Below, in pieces: positions 35,798 to 45,650 of a DNA stretch of 64,000 bases. The stretch comes from Candidatus Kapaibacterium sp. (GTDB lineage: Bacteria > Bacteroidota > Ignavibacteria > Kapaibacteriales > UBA4661), in contig JALONG010000023.1 in NCBI GenBank assembly GCA_025455065.1, positions 38,203-102,202 on the forward strand. Reading direction: 5' to 3'. How positions within the stretch are numbered: the stretch's first letter is position 1; every line of letters starts with the position of its first letter. Under the pieces are notes generated by a model. That model worked only from the letters and a program-made list of their open reading frames with translations. It had not been told where the DNA came from and did not search any database. The position numbers were made by a program, and so were the translations under genes.

Positions 35798-36424
35798 TTA
35801 CGGCGTACTTGGCGCACTGACCCCGTTACACGCTGCTAGCGGTAATTTGCTGGGGTTGTAGTGGATGAGTACGAAGCGGTCAAAAGATGTATCTAACAGC
35901 AAATCAAATTCATATGCTTCGATATTTGAAACTTTGAGCTTGCCATAAAAAAATTGATACCCACCGGGAATTGAATTATCTGGTGAAGCTCTCAAACTCA
36001 TAGTATTAAAATCTGCTCTATCGCTAGTAACACCAGTATTTGTAAGATTGCCACGCCAAACTAAATCTTGTGAATTACCAGTATTATCAATAGTAATCGC
36101 TGTTCGTTGAGCAAAAAACACACGCGTTGGTGACATATTGCACCGAAATTCACGAACTAAGGTAAGTGAATCGAAACGCGGAAAAGGGTTAGGAATCACT
36201 CTAAAACTTATGATTGAAGGATCACCGGAATACCGTCGTTGTAGTATCTCCTGAATAGCAGGCGTAAGCGAGGCGACGGGAATACTATCAACTACAATCA
36301 GGTTTCTAATATTCGTTGTGGTTGTATCTGTGCCACCGCTATTGGCAATGTGGTTTTGTCCTTTGCACGAGCAGAATAACAAAGCAAGAAGCATGGCAAT
36401 TACGACAGACCGAATAACGTACAT
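35798..36424 (-). CDS. Putative lipoprotein, tandem copy 2
   Basis: 208 residues. The short hydrophobic N-terminus with LLFCSCKGQN looks like a lipoprotein signal. Residues 20-100 (NSGGTDTTTTNIRN, ASLTPAIQEIL, YSGDPSIISFRVIPNPFPRF) and the last 30 (DRFVLIHYNPSKLPLAACN) are nearly identical to the upstream copy at 36499-37128, while the middle (about 105-175) differs. The similarity extends to the DNA with only a handful of changes in about 200 bp. No known domain recognised. The repeated Cys in the tail (AACNG) may form a disulfide. Confidence 0.65.
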   Translation of the reverse strand: MYVIRSVVIAMLLALLFCSCKGQNHIANSGGTDTTTTNIRNLIVVDSIPVASLTPAIQEILQRRYSGDPSIISFRVIPNPFPRFDSLTLVREFRCNMSPTRVFFAQRTAITIDNTGNSQDLVWRGNLTNTGVTSDRADFNTMSLRASPDNSIPGGYQFFYGKLKVSNIEAYEFDLLLDTSFDRFVLIHYNPSKLPLAACNGVSAPSTP

Positions 36425-36448
36425 TTTCAGACCTCAAAAGTGTTAAAT

Positions 36449-36483
36449 AAAAGCCGCAGAAACGCTCTGTTTATGCGGCTTTT
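36449..36483 (-). terminator. Terminator between the two lipoprotein copies
   Basis: AAAAGCCGCA (36449-36458) pairs with TGCGGCTTTT (36474-36483), just past the stop of the upstream copy. It shares its stem core with the terminator after the second copy. Confidence 0.7.
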
Positions 36484-36498
36484 ACAATATTTACTTGT

Positions 36499-37128
36499 TT
36501 ACGGCGTACTTGGCGCACTGACCCCGTTACACGCCGCTAACGGTAGTTTGCTGGGGTTGTAGTGGATGAGTACGAAGCGGTCATATTTTTCATCAATTAG
36601 TAGGTCAAACTCATATGCTTCCGTATTTGAGACTCGCAAGCGTCCGACGAAAAATTGGTATCCTCCAGCGACTGTACTGTCAGGTTTTGCACGCAAATAC
36701 ATGGTATTAAAATCAACTCTATCAGAAACTACACCTGTATTTACCAGTTTACCATTCCACTGCAAATCTGGTCTATTCGCCGCATAGTCAATTTTAATTC
36801 CAGTTCGTTCAGCCATAAATATTCTTGATTGCGACATATTGCATCGAAATTCACGAACTAAGGTCAGTGAATCAAAACGTGGAAATGGGTTAGGAATCAC
36901 TCTAAAACTTATGATTGAAGGATCACCGGAATACCGTCGTTGTAGTATCTCCTGAATAGCAGGCGTAAGCGAAGCGACGGGGATACTATCAACAACAATC
37001 AGGTTTCTAATATTCGTTGTGGTTGTATCTGTGCCACCGCTATTGGCAATGTGGTTTTGTCCTTTGCACGAGCAAGAAGAAAATACCATAACCGCGCACA
37101 AAAGCGAGATTTGCAATAAATTTTTCAT
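36499..37128 (-). CDS. Putative lipoprotein, tandem copy 1
   Basis: 209 residues. The signal region FSSCSCKGQN fits lipoprotein processing. Copy 1 and copy 2 share their first and last parts almost exactly and diverge in the middle, so one has likely been partly overwritten by gene conversion. The gene lies 45 bp after the stop of nothing else on this strand; the giant metalloprotease gene ends at 37174 upstream of it, so the three may be transcribed together. Function unknown; a secreted surface protein is the most that can be said. Confidence 0.65.
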   Translation of the reverse strand: MKNLLQISLLCAVMVFSSCSCKGQNHIANSGGTDTTTTNIRNLIVVDSIPVASLTPAIQEILQRRYSGDPSIISFRVIPNPFPRFDSLTLVREFRCNMSQSRIFMAERTGIKIDYAANRPDLQWNGKLVNTGVVSDRVDFNTMYLRAKPDSTVAGGYQFFVGRLRVSNTEAYEFDLLIDEKYDRFVLIHYNPSKLPLAACNGVSAPSTP

Positions 37129-37173
37129 CGTTTTTTCCTTAAAAAATGTTGGATAATCTACAAAAATTATTTC

Positions 37174-40100
37174 TTATTTCACAATGACCATTGTTTTCGT
37201 AAGCACAGTCTGCGTCGTGCGCAGCCTGTAGGTGTACACGCCCGAAGCAAGGTTTTCTGAGGTGAGAACAAAGGAGTGCCTTCCTGCTCTGAAATGCCCC
37301 CGCGCTATGGTCATGATTTCTCGCCCGAGTGCATCATACAGAACAAGCGAAACATCATCTGACATAGGCAGAGAAAACGCCACTTCGCTTTCCTTGCTCC
37401 AAGGGTTTGGATAGTTCTGCTCCAGGGTCATGCTTCCGTTCAGGGTTGCTGTTTCCTTAGCAGAGGAACTAAGCCCATTTGCGGATGACAACGAAGCGCT
37501 ATTCTTGAAAAGATTCGCCACCACCAGCGACGAAGCCGCCTCTACAAACTGTTCAACCACCGATTCCACGCCCTGCGCATCGCGCACAATCAGGCGAAGC
37601 CTTACACCGCCCACATTTGCAGGCATCGTAAACATAAACGATTGTCCGCCGCTGCCCGTCATGCCGGAAAGAATCTGGTTGCCGGGCATCGTCGTGGCAG
37701 TCCATTGGTAAAGATAAGGCGGCTGCCCCGTACAAACCGATGCGACAAAGGTTCCGGGATTGCCAAAAACAATGCGGCTTGGTCCCGTGATTGTCGGATT
37801 GAGTGAGGATGTGTATAAATTTGCCATCATCGTTCCCGTGCTGCTGATGACGCGGGACATATTCTGGTCAGATGTGCCTATAATCATTGGGCTGGGAATG
37901 ATTGGACCTCCGACGGTTAGTTGGTCATTGACGGTAATGGTGATATTGGGGTTCGACCAATAGGGAATTCGCTCTGCAACGGCTCTTCCCGTTCCGCCGC
38001 CGTGAAACATAATCGTTCCTGTGGTAAATACTTGGGGGCGATTATCAACAATCCGTGTTCCTTCTCGAATTAAACCTTGCGCATCGGGATACCTTGTGCC
38101 ACCGCTACCCGTAACAGCACCGGGCTCATGGTTGCCGGAGGCAAGATGTCCTAGTTCGTGTAAGACGATATATGCTAATCCTTCCGGTCTATTGCCCTGT
38201 GCGCTCGGCACACCCGGTAATCGCATAGATACCTGTGTCAAAGGGGAGCGTGGGGGCACGTAATTGCCGAGAGTTGCCCAATTGGCATCCGGCCAACCGA
38301 ATACAACAATGGCATCCGCTTTCAACCTCTCTCGAAGTTTGTAGATGCGTGATTGAGGTTTTTCTAACTCGCGTAGAACAAAATCATACACGGTAGAGGT
38401 TTCACCAATCTGCGTAGGCTCAATGTCCAATTCCTCATCGCGGATTAGCTCGCCTTCGGGATTCACGTATTTGGTGGTCAAGTGATTGATTCGACTATTT
38501 TTGAAAACGGGATCATATTCAGGAATTGAGGCTTCAATCCTGCTTTTTACTGTCATACCGAGCGCCGCCAGCCCATCTCTTGCCGCTTCGGTATAAAGCG
38601 CCAAGATAGAGATAGTATCAATCTTTTGTGGGCAGCCAACAAATGTAGCCGTAACGGGAACATCAAGCGTTCTTTGAGCTATTGTATGGCGAATTATGCC
38701 CATACGAGAAGGCAAGCCGTTTGAAAAAGCAGTAATGGTAATTGGAATATTGATCTGTGTAGCAAGTGTATTGATTAACCGACTGGGAATACTAAGCGTA
38801 CACTCGTTGGTTGCTTCGCTACAAACAGGAGGAGACGTTCTTTCTCGATACGGTAATGTTCCGCCTGTAATGCCGCCCACTTGAATGAGAAAACCTGGTG
38901 AAGAGGAAATTCTAATTTCTATTTCTTCTCTACTGCCCAGCACCGCGCCTCCAATATCCAGAACGTAATTGTATGTTCCCGACGTAGCAAAGGCATTGGT
39001 CGAAACGGTAAATGCAATCGGATTTGGAGTAGCATCGAAAACATCCGTTACACAACGCCCTCGAACATTTAGCACCGTTCCTGTTGTTCCCGTCGCGGTG
39101 TGAGAAACGGTCAAGTTTCCTGTAGCAACTTCTGCTACGGGCAGGTATCGAAGTTGTATTCCGACTTCGCCGAAATACTGCCCGGAGGGTGGAGTAAAGG
39201 TGAACGTATCGGTTGAGTATTGCTCTACCCCACTACTTGTTGGCTGAACTCTTCGTGCGGCAAACAGTGTCGGTAAGGTAATGGTAATCGGTGAGCCGAT
39301 ATTTTGCCAACGCATGAAATACGTCGCCGTCGAAGCACTATTGATGCCGACTGTGCCAAAATTAATACTCCGCTCAGAAAGTTCAATCAATGCAACAGGT
39401 TTCCGCGCTGTCAAGACCAGATTATCCGCATCCACCGTGCGCGGGTCGCCCCCGTTGGCACTGTGCCGGAGCGTTACCGATGCTGCCTGTGCAATCGTCG
39501 GCGTATAGCGCACCCAAAACTGTACTTGCGTCGTCGCCGTCGTGGGCGGCTGCACCGTTGGAATGGTGAGTTGCTGTCCCGCCGTTGTCCACGTGCCGCT
39601 TGAAACCTGCGTCAGAGCAAAATCACTTCCCGCCGGAACATCCACCGTAATCGTGCTGGCGGTGATGTTGCGGTAGGTCATCGTGTAGGTAAAAAAGCGC
39701 GTCTGCCCCAAATCAATCTGCCCAAAAGCAACCGTGCCTATGGTAACATTCACCATCGGTGCAAGCCCCGTTCCCGAAAGCGTCAGTGTCTCACTCGCAG
39801 AGGTGCTGCCGCCCACAGGCGCAGAAACGATGTTGAGGCGCAATGTGTTCCCGCCGCCGCCCGTTGGCAAAAAACGTGCAACAAGAGTAGCGGTGCTGGT
39901 TACGGGGCTGGTCGGCGTGCCACCCACATTCAGCGTAATTCCTGCGGTCGTTGTAAACACGCCTGTTTGCGGGTCCATGAGGAGAAATTCAGGATGATTT
40001 GTTGGCGGAATCGTGATGGTAGCAGTCGTGATATTGTCGTAGCGAAGCGGGAAAGAGCGTGTTGTGGGTGTAAGCAAAAACTGCTGCCCGAAGTTGAGGT

Positions 40101-43085
40101 TTTGGTTGTTGTTGGCGGTAATGCTTGAACCAATGCCCCTTCCAATAAGCGTAAAATTATCGGTAGCGGTGCCATTCGGCGCAACCAAGACCGTTGCAAG
40201 CGTCGTGCGGACAAGCCCCGGAGCGGTCGGCGCGAAGGTCACGCGCACTGAAAATGTCGCGCCGGAGGATGTTGCCGTTGTGGCATAGCCCACCAAATTC
40301 GTGCGTACGCCGCTCACAAGATTGTCGAAGAGAAAGGGATGGCTTGCGGTGGTGGAAATCGTGATAGTGCCTGTGGGCGTGACGTTGCGGTAGCGCACCC
40401 GCAGGACGCTTGCGGCAGTCGAACCGACGTTCACATCACCAAAATTGACGGTCGGATTCAGCACCGTAATTTCGGGGCGAACACCTCTGCCAAGAATGGG
40501 TAGCTGGACAAACTGCCCGCCCGGCTGCGATGTGTGGCTGAGAGCGGTTGTCAAGTCGGATTCAGCCGAAGGGCAGTACCGCACCCACACGCGCACGGAC
40601 GTAACGCCGTTCAAGCGTGAGAAATAGACCGGGCGGCAGCCGGATTGGAAGGGTCCTGCGGGACCGTCCAACGAGTATTCCACATCGCTGAAGGCAACAG
40701 GGCAGAGAACGGTTACCTGTTCGCCGATATTTCCTGCGGGAGTAAGGACGTAAGAAAGCAGTTTACACGTGCCGATGGGGACCTCGCCAAAATCCAAGCG
40801 TTGCACCGACACGCCCGGGCGCGGCAATTCGCCTTCACCTTCGACCACAACAGCAATTATCGGCACATCAAGGTTTGCAATGGAAATGTTTCCGCCGTGC
40901 TGCCCCACATTCGGCGGTGAAAACTGCGCATAGACGTTAAATGCCCCCGAAATGCCTGTCTGTACCGTGAGTGGAGCATTTGAGTAAGGCGCTGTTCCGG
41001 TGGTGGAAATGCTAAAGCCCGGAGGCGGCGTAAGCGTGATGCTGCGAGTGGCGAGATTGCGGTAACGGACGCGCAAGGTGCGAGTGGCAGTACTGCTCGG
41101 CACAACAGCACCAAAATTCAAACTGAGTGTGGAAGCGTTCACACTTGGCGGCGAACTTGTGCCGGAAAGCGTCGCCGAAGCGCCTGTACTGCCTGCTATG
41201 TGGGTGATTGCGCCCGCGAGATTGCCGTTTGCCGAAGGCGTGTAGCGCACCCGAATATCCACTTGGTCAATCGTGGCACGGGTTGCGAAGACCACAGGTG
41301 CAGCGCTGAAAGGTGCACCGCCGACGGAAATTTCACTTTGCAAGGGAGGCGTGATAAGTACGCTTGCGGTGGTGAGGTTCGTGCAGTACATCGTATAGCG
41401 TCGTGTACGCGAAGTATTCAGTGCCACATCACCAAAATTTATCGTTGCCGAAGAAACGGTAATAATGCCCGGATGAGTAGCCACCGCAGGCGGCGTAATG
41501 TCGCTGGTGCGCCCTGTTGCCGAAGCCGATGCACCATAGGTGCGGGCGATGCCGGAGCCGTTGAAGGCATAAACGATAAAGGTGTAATTCGTGTTTGGTG
41601 TAAGCCCCGTGATGTTCACGCTTGTTCCCGTGCCGTCATAGACGACCTGCCCTGAAAAGGGCGGCGTGGGCGTTCCGGTGAAAAGGGCGCTGGCGGTGTA
41701 GCTTTCGCCGTTTTGCGGTGTGCCTGCGCTCGGCGTTGTGCCTTCCACCGCGACAACGACGTAGCCTGTGGGCGCGTTTGCGGGCGGTGTCCAGCTAACG
41801 GTGTAGCCTGTGCCGTTTTGGAGGGGATTGGTGAAGGTGATGGCAGTGACGGGCTGGGTGGGAGGCTGCACCGAAGCAGAAGCAGAGCCGGAAATGGAGT
41901 TTGCAGGCCTACCATCCACCATTGCGAATGAGCCGCCCATAAACACGACATCACCCGCAAAAGCAAAGGAATTAACGTGCGGGACTTGTGTTGCGTCGCC
42001 TTCAATTTGCGGCGCAAATGGCAGGAGCGAGCCATCATTAGGATTGAAAGCAGCCGCAAAGGTGCGAGGCTGCCCGTTTGCTTCGGTGAAACCGCCGCCT
42101 GCATAAAGAATGTTGTTGTGAATAGCAAGCGACAGCACGGTTTGATTTGCACGAATGTCCATTGGAAGCACTTGACCTGTGGTTGCGTTGAAGGCGATGA
42201 TATTGCGATAGGTTAGCGGAGTGCTTGGAATGTCTGTAATAAATCCCCCCGCAAAAAGAGTATTTCCATATACTGCAAGTGCAGTCATTCGGCTAAATCC
42301 ACCCTCTAATAAAGGTGAAATAGCAAATGTTGTAACTGCTGCCCCTGTTTGCGCATCAAAGGCTTTTACGCCCCAACCGCCAACATACACAATTCCGTTA
42401 GCAACGGCAAGCGATTGGGCATTGGGTATGGGATTGACAATTTGAGCAAATGGTAGATTACTGTTCTCGGCAAAAATACCTACGCCAAAGGGTGAAGGCG
42501 GATTTGTACCGCCGCTTTCACTGTAAATACGACCATTTTGAGCAATGATGTTTTCACTTTCCCGACCATAACCCGACGGCGGAAATGGGAATGCAGTCAT
42601 TGTTGTCGGATTGGGATTCCATGCTGTTAAAGCGCCCGTGGCGGCGGTTAAAGCGGCAATGCCTGTACGCGAAGTGTTGTTGATGAAGGTAAATGCGCCT
42701 GCAAGATAGAGAATCCCGTTATCAAGTGCCAGAGCGTTGAGTTTTGGGGGCATTGGAGAAAATGAAGGACCATCCGCAACAACGGGATTCCATGCTCTGT
42801 CCACCTGACCATTCGCAAGAATGTGGGCAATGCCTGTTCGTGGAACTTGTGTTCCCGTGGGTTTTTCGGTTAAAATCGAAAAATGCCCGCAAACGTACAA
42901 ACCGCCTGAGCCGTCAGAAATAACGCTGCGCACAGGACCATTGGCATCCGGTAGGTTTTGTGCAAAAACGCTTACACTAAAGCAGAAAGGAAAGAGGCAA
43001 ATCCCCCCCCCATAAGCATTGTAAGTGTTTGTATAACAATAATTTGCAGAAAATACTTTTTCGACAAGAAGAAAGTACGTCGCAT
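37174..43085 (-). CDS. Giant T9SS-secreted metzincin-type metalloprotease with propeller and Ig-like repeats, out of frame at a G9 tract
   Basis: ATG 43085 begins MRRTFFLSKKYFLQIIVIQ, a good signal peptide start, but its frame stops at 42972 because of a run of nine G. The frame after the run continues for about 1940 residues from ICLFPFCFSVSVFAQ, the rest of the signal. Ten (or seven) G would join them. Order after the signal: propeller repeats (to about 440 in the long frame), a fibronectin III domain, many choice-of-anchor-D/ASH-type repeats (560-1500, NFGDV- or NFGTV-type strands), a zinc protease domain with HELGHLASGNH near residue 1671 and a Met-turn-like IMFHGG, a PKD-like domain, and a T9SS sorting domain starting NYPNPWSKESE. 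The only start in the long frame upstream is a weak TTG at 43170. Confidence 0.8.
43003..43011. repeat. Poly-G (minus strand) tract of nine bases in the metalloprotease signal peptide
   Basis: Nine consecutive C on the given strand interrupt the signal-peptide codons exactly between MLM and ICLFPF. With nine bases the gene is out of frame; a change by +1 or -2 restores it. Such tracts slip during replication and act as on/off switches in surface genes of other bacteria. A sequencing or assembly miscount is the alternative. Confidence 0.8.
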
Positions 43086-43299
43086 TGCGACTCCTTTGAA
43101 ATAATGAAACAAGAAGGTTTTTTCTGACAAGGGAAATAGTGCAGCGAAGACTATAAGCACACGGCACCAATAAAGACCATTTTCGGAGGCGAAACTACGG
43201 AATTTGGGATGAATAGCCAATGAAAGGAAAATGACAATTCGTTCATCATTCTAAGGGAGCTTTTCTGCGCCCTTTTTCCGCAACCCCGCTCGACAGCAT

Positions 43300-43968
43300 C
43301 TAGGAAGACGTAGGAAGAGGTCGTGTAACGGTAGGGCGGAAAGATTGCTGCTCCCAATCTTCCTTCGTGTCAATATCCCGCAAAACCCCGTCATCACGTG
43401 TTTCGACAGAAATGACGTTATCCGAAAAGCGCTGAAGAACGGACTTAGCGCCTGTATCGCCTTGAAGGCGCATCAAATCTTGTTTGTGTGTCGCTCCAAT
43501 AATGACGGGGTTTCCACGCTTTCCTTCACACGATGGTACACAAATAGCGTCACTGCTTGATTTGTCCATTCTCGCTTTGTCTAAAAATTTCTCGCAAAGC
43601 ATGACAAGAGTTTCACTTCGTACAAATGGCATATCGGCAAGTGCAATGCAATAGCCGATACTTGTTTCCGAAGCAGCATTCACGCCGCTTTGAAGCGATG
43701 AAGCCATGCCGCTCTCTGCTTCGGGATTCACAACGATTCGTACACGCGGAAAATGTGTTGTCAGGAAAAAATCTTGCTCCGGCACTACAAGCAGAATTTC
43801 CGCGAAAGGCAGGGCAGAATAGCGCTCAAGCGTCGTCTGTAACACAGTTTTTCCATTGGGGAATTGCAAAAAAAGTTTATGTGCGCCCAAGCCTGATTTC
43901 ATGCGGCTAGAAGCACCTGCTGCAAGGATAATTGCGCTGAGGGGAAATGGTGATGGCGAAGGATTCAC
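43300..43968 (-). CDS. MocA/MobA-like nucleotidyltransferase
   Basis: 222 residues with the NTP-transferase fingerprint IILAAGASSRMKSGLGAHKL, the Mg-binding ADMPFV block and the C-terminal RDIDTKEDW. This set is typical of MocA (molybdopterin cytidylyltransferase) and close relatives; MobA and other nucleotidyltransferases cannot be fully excluded. Its start overlaps the stop of the adenylate cyclase gene by 4 bp (ATGA), so it is translated with it. A molybdate permease gene lies 8 kb away but no molybdoenzyme is in the window. Confidence 0.75.
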   Translation of the reverse strand: MNPSPSPFPLSAIILAAGASSRMKSGLGAHKLFLQFPNGKTVLQTTLERYSALPFAEILLVVPEQDFFLTTHFPRVRIVVNPEAESGMASSLQSGVNAASETSIGYCIALADMPFVRSETLVMLCEKFLDKARMDKSSSDAICVPSCEGKRGNPVIIGATHKQDLMRLQGDTGAKSVLQRFSDNVISVETRDDGVLRDIDTKEDWEQQSFRPTVTRPLPTSS

Positions 43969-45506
43969 GAGCGCTGCTCCTGCGAAATATTTCCCGTCAG
44001 AAAGTATGTCCGCATTTGTCCTTTGCTTTTGACCTCAATCATCCCGCGCTCTTCAAAGGTATAGTGGCTTTTGAGCGCAGAAAAAACTTTCTCGCTGACG
44101 TGAATTTTATTTGCCTCACCGCTTGATTCCATGCGGCTTGCAGTATTTACCGTGTCACCCCAAAGGTCGTAGATAAACTTCCGTTTGCCGATAACACCCG
44201 CAACCACGCTGCCTGTATGAATACCAATGCGCACCGCAATTGGCAATCCCGAAAGCCGCGCAAAACCTTCAATTTCGGGAATCATTGCTAAGGCTAAATT
44301 GGCAATCGCTTCCAAATGGTCTTCCCGTGCGGCAGGAATGCCGCACACAGCCATGTAGCTGTCTCCAATGGTTTTTATTTTTTCGACACCATTTTTTTCG
44401 CAGAGTTCGTCAAAAATGGAAAAAAGCCAATTCAGCATTTGGACAATTTCAACGGCGGATTGTTGTGCCGAAAGCCGCGTAAAACCGACAATGTCGGCAA
44501 AAAGTATGGTTGCTTCCTGATGCTCATCGGCAATCAAACTTTCGCCCGCAATAAGGCGATCGGCAATTCCTTCCGGTAGCACGTTAAGCAGAAGACGCTT
44601 GTTTTGTTCGTTGGTGCTTGCTAATTCGAGGCTTTTGTCTTCCAATTCCACGAACATTTCTTCAATATCGCTAAACATTTGGTCGAGATTTGTCACCATT
44701 GCGTTAAATGAAACGGCAAGGTCTTCCAATTCGTCTCCTGAGCGAATGTCCAACCGCATAGAACGCATTCCTCCGGCAACTTGTTGCGCAGCATCGCGTA
44801 TTTGTTTGATGGACACCGAAATCCTTCGGGAAAACACAAAGGAAATGCCCAACCCTGTCAGTAAAATAAGCGCCGATAAGCTGAGAAACGTTGTAATCGC
44901 TTGCCTCCGTGTGGTATTCATCGTTTCTGTGACTTCCAGCATTTCGGTTTCGGCAATGGCGGAAATTTCTTTTGCCAAGACGCTTGAACGCTCGGCTTTT
45001 GCGGTGTATGCGGTATATTTGTGCTGAATAGCAGTGTCGGAGCGGAGAACATCGGTAAAACTGACCATGCGCTTTTCCGCTCGGAGGGAAATTTCCCAGA
45101 CAATATCGCTGAACCCCTGATAATACTGGGCGATACTGCGCTCTAACTCTGCCGCTTTCCGTTTCATTACGATAGTGTGGTGGTGGTCGGGATTGCCAAT
45201 AGAATCGGTTGTCAAAATTAACCACACGTGCGATTTGGCTGAATCGGTTGCGTTCTTAAACATTTCGACATCATCGGTGTCTAAGTGAATAAGGAAGCGC
45301 TGTTCAAGCGTTCTTGCCTGTTGCAAATAGGATTCTGCCAACAGAGCATGATGTTTCGCCGCTACCGGACCGCGCAAAATGTCGCTTGCAAGCATACCGA
45401 TTCTGTTCATGCTCAAATACGCCGCCAATGCTAAGAGCGCTGTCAAAAGTAAAATAACGCCAAAGCCGAGAAGCTGTTTGACAAATATAGTTGTTCGTAT
45501 GCGCAT
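43965..45506 (-). CDS. Membrane-bound class III adenylate cyclase with HAMP domain
   Basis: I start at ATG 45506 (MRIRTTIFVKQLLGFG), directly before the first membrane helix; ATG 45557 is an alternative. Layout: TM helix, about 150-residue periplasmic four-helix-type sensor (with FLIHLDTDD and KHALLAESYLQQ), second TM (ITTFLSLSALILLTGLGISFVF), HAMP (RDAAQQVAGGMRSMRLDIR), short coiled coil and a CYC domain. Metal-binding Asp are in LFADIVGFT and IKTIGDSYM, substrate-specifying residues in YDLWGDTVNTASRM, all intact. It should make cAMP in response to an unknown extracytoplasmic cue. Coupled to the MocA-like gene by a 4-bp overlap. Confidence 0.85.
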   Translation of the reverse strand: MRIRTTIFVKQLLGFGVILLLTALLALAAYLSMNRIGMLASDILRGPVAAKHHALLAESYLQQARTLEQRFLIHLDTDDVEMFKNATDSAKSHVWLILTTDSIGNPDHHHTIVMKRKAAELERSIAQYYQGFSDIVWEISLRAEKRMVSFTDVLRSDTAIQHKYTAYTAKAERSSVLAKEISAIAETEMLEVTETMNTTRRQAITTFLSLSALILLTGLGISFVFSRRISVSIKQIRDAAQQVAGGMRSMRLDIRSGDELEDLAVSFNAMVTNLDQMFSDIEEMFVELEDKSLELASTNEQNKRLLLNVLPEGIADRLIAGESLIADEHQEATILFADIVGFTRLSAQQSAVEIVQMLNWLFSIFDELCEKNGVEKIKTIGDSYMAVCGIPAAREDHLEAIANLALAMIPEIEGFARLSGLPIAVRIGIHTGSVVAGVIGKRKFIYDLWGDTVNTASRMESSGEANKIHVSEKVFSALKSHYTFEERGMIEVKSKGQMRTYFLTGNISQEQRS

Positions 45507-45650
45507 AAACACTCGTGTTGCGGGTAAAATATCGGTTAAACTCAGCGCTTCAAACATACAACTTTTTCGTTCACCAAAGCGAAGTTTTCCGAAAAAATCC
45601 GTACTTTTGTAATCCACCAAATTTACCGTTCATTCAATTTTGTTTACGCT

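Noticed and set aside
43086..43170. TTG at 43170 as start of the giant protease
   Set aside because: It gives a non-signal N-terminus of 28 residues; ATG 43085 with a tract slip gives a proper signal peptide.
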